A DNA stretch of 64,000 nucleotides. It comes from Misgurnus anguillicaudatus (lineage: Eukaryota; Chordata; Actinopteri; Cypriniformes; Cobitidae). The position numbers and the translations under genes were made by a program. The notes under the pieces were generated by a model. The model saw only the letters and a list, made by a program, of their open reading frames with translations, had not been told where the DNA came from and made no database searches. How positions within the stretch are numbered: the first letter of the stretch is position 1; every line of letters starts with the position of its first letter. Shown here one piece after another: positions 11,576-22,100 of the stretch. Location of the stretch: assembly GCF_027580225.2 (NCBI RefSeq), contig NC_073348.2, positions 27,951,501-28,015,500 of the forward strand, given 5' to 3'.

Positions 11576-13313
11576 GTTTGAAATTTTTTTTTGTAGTTTT
11601 AATTTTTCTTGAAACTGTTTCTTAGCTTTTTTTTGTTTTTTTCAAGTATTTCTCAAATTGTGGTCCTATAAGTTTGACTCAGTGGCGGCTCGTGACTGCT
11701 CTTCCGAGGGGCGCAAATTCAAGATATGTGTTCGGAGTGTCATGTATTTTGCTTGTGTTTTCAAAATATGTGTTTGTTGCATCATGTGAACCATGTGCAT
11801 CACGTGTTTTGTCAAAATAAGTGCCTGCTGCACAAGCATCAAAACCGTTTATGATAAAAGAGAGGCTCACGTTCACAAAATACATGCAAGACACTCCCTT
11901 AACAGTAAACTCTGATTACGCATGATATTATGCGAGTATCTGGCAAACGTGAGCATCTCTTTTATCGTAAACCCTTAGACACATCTACAGCGGGCACTTA
12001 TTTTGACAAGACACGTGATGCACATAGGTTCACTTGACGCGCCGAACGCATATTTTGAAATTACGAACCACACACATGACAAGCTACATACATGTTGTGA
12101 CAAACTTCGCATTGTGCTCCCTCGAAAAAAGAAGTCACTGGCCGCCACTGCTTTGACTACACCTTAAATTAAGTTTTTGTAAGTATAGCAGCTCATAGAA
12201 ACAAGGTGAAATTGCTAAATCTGATTAAAAGGGTCATCAAAATTGAAATGGTAAGTTTGAAAATTGAAATGGTAAGTAAAATTTTTTTACAATGTTATGT
12301 AATTGGGGGTTTATGGTGCCCTCATGTGGTCAAAATTGTCATCACCCTAGAGGTGATTCAAGTGTTCAGGCTGTTCTATCTCGAGTAAGTGAAAATCTAA
12401 CGTCAAGATTTTTGTTTTCAGGTTCATGCCTACATCATCAGTGCTTTGAAAAAAGAAATGCCAAACATGTTTGGGAAAGAGAATAAGAAAAAGGAACTCA
12501 TCAGTAACCTGGGTGAAATCTACGCCAAGATTGAAAAAGAGCATCAGATCTCTCCGGGTGATTTCCCCAAACTCGCTAAAATGCAGGTACAAGGAAAATT
12601 CAGGTTTTAATAAAAAATAGTCATTTAGGAAAAGTTAAACAAATTAAACAAATAAAAAATGTGAGTATATTTCATAATAATTTATCCCCTTTATATGTCA
12701 ACTCGGTTATATAATAATTATAACTTTTAAAACTTTATTTTGTTAAATATACATTTTTTTAAATTATACATCTTGCTGTTTTCATCATTAGGAAATCCTT
12801 GCTGGTCAGGACTTTACTAAGTTTCAGTCAGTGAAGCCTAAGCTAATGGAAGCAGTGGAGGACATGCTGGCCAACGACATTGCCAAACTTATGACCCTCG
12901 TTCGGCAGGAGGAAGCTGCCATGCCCAGTCAGTCTGTCCAGGGCGGGGCCTTTGAGGGCACCATGAACGGACCTTTCGGTCACGGCTATGGAGAGGGAGC
13001 CGGTGAGGGCATCGATGAGCTGGAGTGGATCGTGGCCAAAGACAAACCAACTTACGATGAGATCTTCTACACTCTGTCGCCTGTCAATGGAAAGGTCTCT
13101 GGTGCCATGGCCAAGAAAGAGATGGTGAAATCCAAGCTGCCCAACACTGTTCTAGGAAAAGTCTGGAAGCTTGCTGATGTGGATCAGGACGGCTTCCTGG
13201 ATGACGAGGAGTTTGCTCTGGCTAACCATCTAATCAAGGTTAAACTGGAAGGTCATGAGTTACCAGCTGACCTTCCTGAACACCTTGTGCCTCCTTCTAA
13301 ACGAGGACTGTAA
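11163..13313 (+). CDS. ehd1: EHD1-like EH-domain ATPase, 3' exons (partial gene)
   Basis: C-terminal two thirds of an EHD family protein: a dynamin-like ATPase that tubulates and severs endosomal membranes and drives receptor recycling. Three exons (11163-11575, 12422-12586 and 12792-13313) splice in frame to about 365 codons; full-length EHD1 is about 534. They cover the second half of the G domain (including the NKAD nucleotide-specificity motif), the helical region, the linker and the C-terminal EH domain with a [12 protein letters not shown] calcium-binding loop. The linker [18 protein letters not shown] and the ending PSKRGL match EHD1 better than EHD3. The P-loop exon and start codon were not found and must lie upstream. 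The a/b teleost paralogue cannot be decided. Same strand as cxadr, with about 2.8 kb between the stop and the cxadr start. Confidence 0.95.
11680..12150. mobile_element. hAT-like MITE with 8-bp target duplication
   Basis: Terminal inverted repeats CAGTGGCGGC and GCCGCCACTG, flanked by GTTTGACT (11672-11679) and CTTTGACT (12151-12158), an 8-bp target duplication with one mismatch, as expected for hAT transposons. The whole 471-bp element is close to palindromic: GCATCACGTGTTTTGTCAAAATAAG on the left matches the complement of CTTATTTTGACAAGACACGTGATGC on the right in all but one position. No coding capacity. Confidence 0.88.
12307..12376 (+). pseudogene. Diverged partial copy of the upstream ehd1 exon
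   Basis: Intronic bases 12307-12368 resemble exon bases 11352-11420: both contain GCCCTCATGTGGTCA, followed by AAAT(C/T)GTCA, CACCC and AGAGGT in the same order. By eye about 50 of 62 aligned bases agree, with one 7-base gap in the intronic copy that destroys the frame. In one frame the copy still reads [12 protein letters not shown] beside exon [12 protein letters not shown]. It has no splice sites of its own and is taken as a relic of an internal duplication. Confidence 0.6.
12422..12586 (+). CDS. ehd1: ehd1 exon: helical region
   Basis: 165 bases, phase 0 at both ends, with AG at 12420-12421 and donor GTACAAG from 12587. It encodes 55 residues beginning [20 protein letters not shown] and ending FPKLAKMQ. 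The family's ISPGDFP motif is present. The region forms part of the helical middle domain that packs against the G domain and mediates oligomerisation in EHD proteins. Confidence 0.96.
12792..13313 (+). CDS. ehd1: ehd1 last exon: linker and EH domain, with stop
   Basis: Acceptor AG at 12790-12791; TAA stop at 13311-13313; 173 codons. It encodes the end of the helical domain ([17 protein letters not shown]), the glycine-rich linker and the EH domain with its EF-hand loop [12 protein letters not shown]. The EH domain binds NPF-containing partners of the recycling pathway. The conserved tail [17 protein letters not shown] ends the protein. Confidence 0.97.
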   Translation, partial: EILAGQDFTKFQSVKPKLMEAVEDMLANDIAKLMTLVRQEEAAMPSQSVQGGAFEGTMNGPFGHGYGEGAGEGIDELEWIVAKDKPTYDEIFYTLSPVNGKVSGAMAKKEMVKSKLPNTVLGKVWKLADVDQDGFLDDEEFALANHLIKVKLEGHELPADLPEHLVPPSKRGL

Positions 13314-14430
13314 AGAATTTAGGGGGGAAATGTTATTGAGCCAGAATAAAGAGAGGTAATGGATATGGGTAGAAGAGGGGTCTATAAATAAAAAAATATA
13401 TATAACAAAATTTATGATGTAATTAAACAGTATATGCTAGCTGTGAAAAACGCCAAACATCTTTTATCTTTTCATCACTACAGTTTTTCATAGTTATTTT
13501 CACATTATGTTCTTTGTCTTTGGTAGCAAATTAATCAAAATTAAACATTTTAAGGAATTAGCATTCTGTCATTGTGTATCTTAAAGTCTAAATGTAGCCA
13601 AATTCTCTTTACAATGGCAAGCTGGAAGGAAGATGACCAAAAATGTTCAAGGCTGTATTTACAAGCTTTTAGAGGTCAGATAGTTTGTCAAAGTTTAATA
13701 TGAAAATTTCATTTAATTGTTCCATATCATACATTGATGCTTTTCTTTTTGACTACTTAATTTCTCTTGTTTAATGTCATACTTTGAAAAATGATTTAAT
13801 GTTTAAATTCATTTAATGATGGTCCATGTCATCTCCTCACTTAGTATCAGAATCTTTCCTCATAGTTTTTCTTTCCATCTGATTTATTCTTAATTTGCTT
13901 TAAATAATGATCTGTACATCTTTTAGTCTTGTTTCATCGAGTTTGGATTTTGTTTAATGGACCACCATTAAACACACGTGAGCTGCTTTTCTTTTCATGG
14001 CTCTTTTCTCATCTTTAGATAAATCAGATGCTTGACTTTAAATTTATACCTTCAACTGAACAAGATTGTCTACAATATGTATAGTTTGGGTTTTACTCAA
14101 TAATTTGACCTTGTACACATACATGCAATACATACAGTTTTCTTTGTTTCTGAATATTTTTCCATTAATATTGTGTAATCTGTCATGGTGTTGCCAATGA
14201 TAACTATTCAGAACAAGAACATATACGAGTTAGGGACAATAATCCAATAGATTAGAGTCCGTTTGCAACATTTGTGTGTAAGTGATGTATTGTAAATAGC
14301 ACTACTCACATCAGTATTTGTGCTTGTTCAGTGCTTAACCTTGCTAATATGGAAAGCTCTTTACACTCCCTCAATAAATGTTGTTCATAAGTATATTTTG
14401 CAATAAAAAGTTACAACAAGCCTCCATTTT
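13314..14430 (+). other. ehd1: ehd1 3' UTR
   Basis: Non-coding AT-rich sequence after the stop. Candidate poly(A) signals are AATAAA words near 13386 and, more likely for the main end, near 14372 (TCAATAAATG) and 14402 (GCAATAAAAAG). The 3' end is inferred from these signals only. No repeat is visible before 14490. Confidence 0.6.
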
Positions 14431-14496
14431 TAAATCTTATTTTAGCATTTAAATGTCCTTGCATGACTTAAAAATTAACTCTATGATGCCATATGA

Positions 14497-14672
14497 CAGG
14501 GGTGTCCAATCCTGGACCTGGAGGGGTGGTGTCTGCAACCAATCAAACCAACCTGATCCAGCTTATCAAGGTCTTACTAGAAACTTTCAGGCAGGTGTGT
14601 TGAGGGAAGTTTCAGCTATACTCCATAGGAGGATATAGTATTGCCATCCATGTCCGAGATTGGACACATTTG
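14497..14672. mobile_element. hAT-like MITE with perfect 8-bp target duplication
   Basis: A 176-bp element starting CAGGGGTGTCCAATCCTGG and ending with the imperfect complement (CGAGATTGGACACATTTG). It is bordered on both sides by CCATATGA (14489-14496 and 14673-14680). Widespread short non-autonomous family in cyprinids, with no coding capacity. Confidence 0.88.
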
Positions 14673-14736
14673 CCATATGACAAAAATTCTGTTTCAGAGC
14701 AATTTCTGTAAGCACGTACATTTTCATATAATCACT

Positions 14737-15093
14737 TTAAAGGTGCTCTAAGCAAATGTACGCGTTTTAGACCATAAAACATTTTTTGTTACATACAGCA
14801 AACATCTCCTCACTATCTGCTTGCTGCCTGTCCGCTGATCAAACTGTAAAAACGCATCTCTGTAGACAGCCCAGGCTCCACAAACCGCAATATAAACACA
14901 GTGGCCAAACCTAGCACAACAAAACAAAGTGTTCCAGCCAATAAACGACAAGAAGGATTTGGGGGCGGGGTTTGGGCGCCTTCATAAAAGCACGGAAGGG
15001 AGGGGGAGGTGTTAGCTACACTCCGTTTGTTTGACAACTTTTCTAACATCAACAAAAAGTGACGTCTTACAGATTCGCTTAGAGCGCCTTTAA
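14737..15093. mobile_element. TTAA-target MITE
   Basis: The ends TTAAAGGTGCTCTAAGC and GCTTAGAGCGCCTTTAA are near-perfect inverted repeats bordered by TTAA, the target preferred by piggyBac and Kolobok transposons. The interior has a G-rich patch (GGGGGCGGGG near 14959-14968) and overlapping minus-strand frames without recognisable domains. Confidence 0.8.
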
Positions 15094-15132
15094 ATGAAGA
15101 TAAGTCATAAAACTATTGGCCAATCTTTAATT

Positions 15133-15326
15133 ACACTCTAAAATGGTGGATTATTTTCAACCCAGCACTGGGTCAAAAAGGAATGAATCCTACCTGTTGG
15201 CTTGAAAATTATGCTGGGTTGTTTTAACCCATTGTTGAGTCAAATATAAACATTTTCTTTGTTATTTAACTTAACTTAATGGATGTTTGTCCCTTTTTGA
15301 CCCAATGCCCAGCATTTTTTTGTCTA
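15133..15326. mobile_element. Palindromic MITE (CCCAGC...GGGTCAAAAAG type)
   Basis: The left arm CCCAGCACTGGGTCAAAAAG (15161-15180) is mirrored by CTTTTTGACCCAATGCCCAGC-type sequence at about 15291-15312. Outer ends ACTCTAAAATG and CATTTTTTTGTCTAG pair imperfectly. A short foldback element without coding capacity. Confidence 0.7.
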
Positions 15327-15328
15327 GC

Positions 15329-15463
15329 CAGTGGTGTAGTGGTGCCTGGAGAATTGGGTATACTCTTAATTTATACCCCCATTCTTTTTAAGTTAGAGTG
15401 GGTATACCCCATGCCATGCCATAAATAAGTGTGTATACTCTGTATACCCTGCACTACACCTCT
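15329..15463. mobile_element. Short MITE with GGTGTAGTG termini
   Basis: Inverted ends CAGTGGTGTAGTGG and CACTACACCTCTA enclose about 135 bp that includes GGGTATACTC/GAGTATACCC-like words. It abuts the previous MITE almost directly. Target duplication is not clear. Confidence 0.6.
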
Positions 15464-15779
15464 AAATGTAGCACAGGTATTGGTAGAAATTATTGATTTA
15501 TTGCTGGGACTGTGCCAGATATTGTGGAATGGAAGAAATGTGTATTTATCTGGAAATTATTAAAATAGTTGTTTAAATAGTAGTGCCCAAATAAAATTGT
15601 TATGAGTTATGACATTTAAATAAGGCACAGATGATATGTGGGTCACATTGAACTAACAAGTGCTTAAAAATGAATGCCATAATGGATGACCAAGAGGACT
15701 TCCTGGCGGCAAAAGAGAAAAATGAGGGGTTACGAATATATTGCGCATTAATGTGGTCAGAACCTTAATCTTTTAGTCA

Positions 15780-16069
15780 AGATGTTGGATGCAGGTAGAT
15801 GTGGTGGCTCTTTTGTACCCAAAACTTCGCATTTTGTACGCAAGAGGGCGTGAAATCCCTTGTAACTTTTTCGGCTGATACCTCCGGAAATCACGTGATC
15901 GAATTCCAGTCTCAATCCACCTGCGAGAGCGCGCGTGCGGGGTTGCGGGTGGACTTCTGATGCTACGCGAGACTGACGAGAGAAGAGCGAGCACGCAACG
16001 CTAGAAGTCGGGGGAAAAGTTATTTTTATATTCACATTGATTACTAAATTGTGACTTAAAAGCAGAGGA
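15780..16069 (+). promoter_or_regulatory. cxadr: cxadr promoter and 5' UTR region
   Basis: A CpG-richer patch (GAGAGCGCGCGTGCGGGG, CTACGCGAGACTGACGAG, GAGCGAGCACGCAACGC at 15926-16000) stands out from AT-rich surroundings just before the cxadr start codon. No TATA box sits at a convincing distance, which fits a CpG-type dispersed promoter. The transcription start is not determined. MITEs end about 320 bp upstream of this patch's centre. Confidence 0.5.
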
Positions 16070-16121
16070 ATGGATTTAAGGACGACATGTCTATGTTTAA
16101 TTTACGTCATTCTTCTCACAG
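16070..16121 (+). CDS. cxadr: cxadr exon 1: signal peptide
   Basis: The ATG at 16070 opens 17 codons plus one base, reading [17 protein letters not shown], a short hydrophobic signal sequence. The donor GTAAGT starts at 16122. Phase 1 matches exon 2 exactly (G + GT gives glycine 18). This exon is too small to appear as a long frame; it is placed by its start codon, signal-peptide character, donor and phase. Its position after a CpG-rich promoter patch supports the call. Confidence 0.88.
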
Positions 16122-19100
16122 GTAAGTTTGAACGTATGTTTTTCTGAGGGCTGTTGATGCGATACGATTTGGAACTAGCTTATTAGCTATTCCTCATTCA
16201 AAAGTTTATAAAATCAAAGAAAATCTGTGCGTTATTCTACTTTACTTCTCAGGTTTTTGTTATTTTAATATAAACTTTCAACTATATGATAAATATGTCG
16301 TAGGTAAAACTGACTAAGTTAACAGTATCGGGCTTTAAAAGTTTCGGTTGAATATGTATTGACTGAGAATCTAATGAGATGATGTTAAATGCCCTAATCA
16401 TGTTAAAATTAGGCATATTGTAATATATTTAATATTAAAGATTAAATTAAAATAAAGTGACTAATTAAAATTATATGTTTTGTAATTTTTATAATCCCAA
16501 ACCAAATGTGTTAAAGTTCAGTGACACGTTTAAATAATTTGTCTGAGGTGATTTTCATTGTTTGGTCTTAAGCTTTCAATGTAGAAGACAATAAACGTTG
16601 TTATGTCCTTGTTAAAATTTATCTCCTTAGATTTCACGTTCGTTGGTCAAGTTTATGAACTCTTTATTTGTGCCTTAAAGTGATAGTTCACCCAAAAATT
16701 TAAATTCTGTCATAATTTTCTCATTGTCATGTTGATACGAACCTGTATAAATTTATTTGTTCTGATGAACACAAAGGAAGATATTTGAGGAATGTTTGTA
16801 ACGAAACCGGTCATGAGCCCCATTCACTTCCATAGTAGGAAAAACGAATACTATGGAGTGAATGGGGCCCATGAACGGTTTGGTTACAAACATTCTTCAT
16901 CATATTTTCCTCCGTGTTTATCAGAACAAAGAAATGTATACAGATTTTTAACAACATGAGAGTAAGTAAATTATGACAGAATTGTATTTTTTTTTTGTGA
17001 ACTATCCCTTTAAGTGCTGTCTCTCACTGGTAAAATACCCTTGTGTGGATCATTTGTGTTGTTTTATCGGACCTAGCGAAACCTTGAAAATATCTGTGAT
17101 GTCCTCACCCATTTGTGGCGCTACTTTTACAAAGATATGAATCCTAGTTAGTTCAAAATGTTTTCATTACTAATACATTTTATCGAATTATAATCCAAGA
17201 ATATACTTCTTATTTGTTGTCAGTTAACAAAATAGGCTTACTCGTCTTAAAGCTTTAACAAGAGGGGCTTCTTTCAGCCTGCCATCTGCCAATGCAAGCG
17301 TCACTTGTAACCCCCATCCCATGTATGTTTTGAGAATGATGGCTTTACATGTCTGTACAACAGAGATTGCTTATTATCTCGTCTTATTGTGCCGATATTG
17401 ACATGGACAGGAACATTAGGTTATGGGGATATTGGGGGGTTTAGTTGGAATCTGTTATGGGGGTGCAGACTGGCTAGTGGAGTATTTGGTAATTGGTAGG
17501 GGGAAAGGCTAAGTGTTAAAACCCTCTCTATTTATTTCTCTTGAATTACATGTGAAACTACACAGTCCTGTCAGTATGAGTACAGCTCATCTGTGGTCAA
17601 AGGTTACTATTAGATATAGAGGTTTGTATATCATTCAGGCAAGCACAGAAACTGAAAGAAATAGAGATAAAATCACATTACACAATGATTTGCCAGAATA
17701 CTGGTTACTGATCAACTAGAGTCTGACAGTAATGTCAGGTTTGGATTTATGGTTTATTGTGGAGTATGCGTACAAACTGTGTTTAGTTTTTTATCTCCGC
17801 TAAAATATGTAATAATGTGTTTCCCAATACGCTGTTACATTCAGGTATTTTCTTGTGGTTGTGTGACATGTTTTTTTTAATTGGTTGCTGCCGTATGATC
17901 TAAAATGTTGAGTCTGACATTATTGTGCGTGTATTCTGTAGATTATTATTCATAGAAATAGGAGTAGTGTAAAGCATGTTGTGTAAAAGTAAAAATTTGT
18001 CTTGATTTTTGTTGATTGATTTTTGATACATTGATTGAGCATTTTTTGTTTTTGGTGTTTAAGTCAGCTTTTAGTTACATTTTTGATGAACACGAACAGT
18101 ATTGTTTTGAATGAGCCATCACAAACTTCCAAAACTGAAATTTTCAATAAGTTCAAAAATTGCCTGCAGGCTTTTCCTGGGTTTTAGACAACCTGATGTC
18201 TTCACTGTCCAATCCTGTTGTCTGTGATGTATTCTCTGTTCTGTCCTATATTCCCTGGTGTCCATTAAAGACATATTCCCAATAATACCTTCCATAGACT
18301 CTGACAGCCTTGTCCCTTCACTTAGACATTAGGCACATGCTGCCAGACATATCTGGTCAGTCAGCACTTTTATTTTGGTCCTCCACGCACGTGTGCTCAT
18401 TCATGTCATGTCTATGTTCTCAACCTTCATATTATCTGGATCTCCTTTCTGAAGTTTGACCGGCACTTGCTTTCAAAAGCCATTTAGGATCCTGCTGGAC
18501 CTTTCCATTCACAAGCGATCAAGTGTAGTGTCTTGTTTGAACCCCATTTGAGGTCAGTGTAGTGGTTTGAAAACCACCTCAACCCTAAGCAGGCCTATGA
18601 TGTAGTTACCTGAAAGGACTACCTACTCTGGAGACTCTTGCTTGGAGACGGTTGCTAAGAGACCGGTGCCACACAGCCATATGGGTCCTTGGTACCTGAG
18701 TGTAGAGGAACACTGGAGTGTATGAGTACTTTTTCCTAATTGCTAATAATAGCAAAACTGATCTAAAAACAAAATGATAAAAATATGCATTACATGGTTT
18801 CTGTTAATTGTAAAGAGAAAAATGCAGTTTGTTTCGGGACTTTTACATTGGTGAATAATTTTTTTTTGGCTTTTACTGTATTTTATCACCTGGTGAGACA
18901 TCATCGATTGGCAGGGAAAGAGTTAAAGTGGTATAGAGTTGTCTGCATGAGACTAAGCCATGGTTCATGTTACACTCCTAGAATGGTTTATTAATAAATT
19001 AGGGATTCGCGCTATAGCTGGACATTCGGTAACAGTGTGAAAGTTTGAAAAACGTACTTTCCTATCCTAAGCTTATTTCCTAACTTGCAAATAGAGCATA

Positions 19101-22100
19101 AATTGTTTGTCATGTTAGTGAGGGATAGAAAGACGGATGAGAAAGTAAGCTGGAAGGCATGCTGTGAGGCAATGAGATATTTATTTGAGATACCCAGAGA
19201 TCTGTCTTTGTCTAATCTAAAGAAAGACAAGCTGCTGAGTTATAGCCTCAGGCCAACATAGACTTGACTCTGTTCTGCAACAGCACTGTCTTATCAAACC
19301 AGAAACTTAAAGCCCTGCATATCATACCTCTCTGTACCTTGTTTCTTGTCTTTTTAATATAACACTCCCCTTGGTGCTGTCAAAGACTGCAGCTTTGGAA
19401 TAGGATCAACTAAAAACACCTGTGTATGGGGCTGATGTATGCCCTCCATATAACAAAGAGGACAAGCTATCAGTATGAATATTCAGGCATTTGCCTCTTA
19501 AATATTTTAGCATGCAAGACTCGTACCTGATACGGCAAGCGACGCCTACTCCCATTACTTTACAACCTTCTGGCCTCAAGTGCCAAGCCGTACCTTCTTC
19601 AATCACTTGCGCTCGTGCCTATTTTCGTTCCCTTCTTTTCCAATTTGGGAGTAAGTGGGCCATTAAGGCGGGCCGATCATGTTCCATTAGACCTGGTGGT
19701 AATGATAAATAACCAAGGTTGTACGTTTCTTTTCAGTCGCTCTAGTTTCATTGGAGACCTGCTACGCATGCAGGGATAATCACTCATTAAAACAGACAAC
19801 TTTGATAAAAAGAGGAGGAGAAGGGGAGGAAAAACAGATATCTGGACTGAAAGGAGCAGAGGTTAAAGTCATGGATGAGTATATGAGTAGGAGTTTAGAA
19901 AAAAGAGTGATCATTGCAAGATCATCTTGGGAGACGGGAGGAGCAAAGGAAACAAAGTATAGAAAGGGAAGAGCTTTGAATCAAATTTCAAAGAAATTTT
20001 ACAGGGTTGAAGGTTAAATATGTAAAGTCTGGTAGGAGGTTGTTTTAGGGATGTGTGAATAAAAGCAGACTTTGGTTGGGATGTACACTCCCGTCTTCCA
20101 CTGTTCTCAAAGCATTTATAAACTCGAGGTCACGAAACTTCTCTTTCACTTTCACCATCCATCACCCATCAGTTCACAGTTGTTTCTTGTTTCTTTGCAA
20201 TGATAAGGGGGACCTGTAGTGCATCCATCATTGTGTCCCTCAACTAACCCCCTCAGTAACCCTCACATCCCGTAATGAGTCAGGCACCTAAAATCTCATC
20301 TGTTTCTGGCAGCAATGTCTCAATTCGCTTTTTAATACTGAGCTTATTAAAGTTTCGATCTTTGCCTCGTGCCTCTGAATGCTGGTTTTGGACTTAGTGT
20401 TTTTTGTGTCTGGTGTGGTTTTAATGTAAACAAATCCTTTGTATAACACGCATATGATTTAATGTAACAAAGGAATGATTGTATTAAATGTGCTATCTAT
20501 TAGTACAAACTTGGAAACAGCTGCGTTTCCTCAAAGTGCGTTTCATTTCTTGAAATGCATCTGTTTATTAAAAAGCAACATAATGCGTACAGTATTATTT
20601 ATAGAAAGTAGTTGAATTACCATCTGTAACAGCAGTGACTAAACGTTTAATAAGCTAAAAATCTTAATTAGGTCTGCATGGCTTAATTAGGATTCATTTA
20701 TGTTTGTTTCGAAAGTCGTTTTCTTCTTACTTTGTACTTTTTTGATCTTTACTCTTCTTTTTAGTGCTTTAGTATGCCAGTGATGAGTCTGATCCATATA
20801 GCTTGCATTTATTTAGCACATAGGTAACATTCTATAAAATGCCTAATAGGTTATAATTTGCTTTCTGATCAATGTCAATGTGTATATCACATTATCTGGT
20901 GACCCATGAAGTTTAACCTAAGCAAGTCAAGCAGTAATTATATTGATGAGTACTTAATATTTAGTCAGTGTGGCACAACTAGGCTGAAGATGTTTTAGCA
21001 AGATATGGGTTTGGTTCCCAGGAAAAACTGCTGATAAAATGTATGCCTTGACTGCACTATAAGTCACTCTGCAAAATGTGTAAATGAAAATGACTTGTAA
21101 GGGTTTTCTCTGTAGCTCAGGTGATTTATCCTAGATGACAAGTATGTTTCTTTATTAAATATTCACATTCAAATGTGTATATGGTAGTGCCGCAGTTTTT
21201 TTCTATTCCAATCCATACATACTACTCCTCTAATCCAAATTAGGATAGGCATTAGTAGGGAACATTTTTCTAAAAGCATGCAGTGCAGGATTTCCCGCAG
21301 AAAATTTGTTAGTTAAGGTGGTAGGGTTGGGTGGATGGGCGGGGTCTGGAGGCATGGCAATCAAAGGGGTGGGGCGTATAAGTCATGATGAAAATGAAAA
21401 TATTTTTATTAAAAACACTCAAATTAAAATGAATTTTGAAGAAACTATGACAGAAAACAAACACATACTAGATTATTAATGAACTAAATGTTTTTAACAG
21501 ATACCTCTAATGGGAATAGCTGCGTGAAGAAGTGAAACTAAAGGGTTAATAAACACAAACTGAAGCAGATGTTGTAGAACGTCTGGCGAACAATGATAGA
21601 TAGCGCGAAGATTGTAAAAACTGATTATTTCCCACTATTAATTACATTATCTTAAAGGAGTGTAGCTACTGTAAATAATGCACATAAATAACGTGAGCAA
21701 GAGCGCTTAACAATTATATAGAAACTTGCTCAAACAACAAAATCACCACCTAACTTACTTTAAATTTGCAAGAACTATAGACGAATACAATAATAGGCTT
21801 AAATAAACCCAAAACATAGTACACTTACAGTTCTTACGGACACACGTTTTATCAACTGGCTATCCTCCAGACAAGACGGACCACGTCTTTCTCTCATTTC
21901 TGTCGTGTGGCGCACGTGCACGCTCGCGGTGTGAAGCATGTCCTCGCTATTCTTCAAGATGCACTTGACGGCCTTTTGTGCAGCAAATTATTTATTTTTT
22001 TGTATGGTTTTCCAGGTTAGATGGGCCGCCCGAACTGCAAAGTGCTGCGGGAAACCCTGTGTCTTTTTCTGCTTATGCATGGTGTATATGCGTATGTGTT

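Larger units (their letters stand above)
11576..12421 (+). other. ehd1: ehd1 intron holding a hAT MITE and an exon relic
   Basis: GT-AG intron of 846 bp between the G-domain exon and the next exon. More than half of it is a 471-bp MITE (11680-12150). A short stretch at 12307-12370 resembles the preceding exon. A 17-base word (AAATTGAAATGGTAAGT) is directly duplicated near 12239-12280. Confidence 0.85.
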
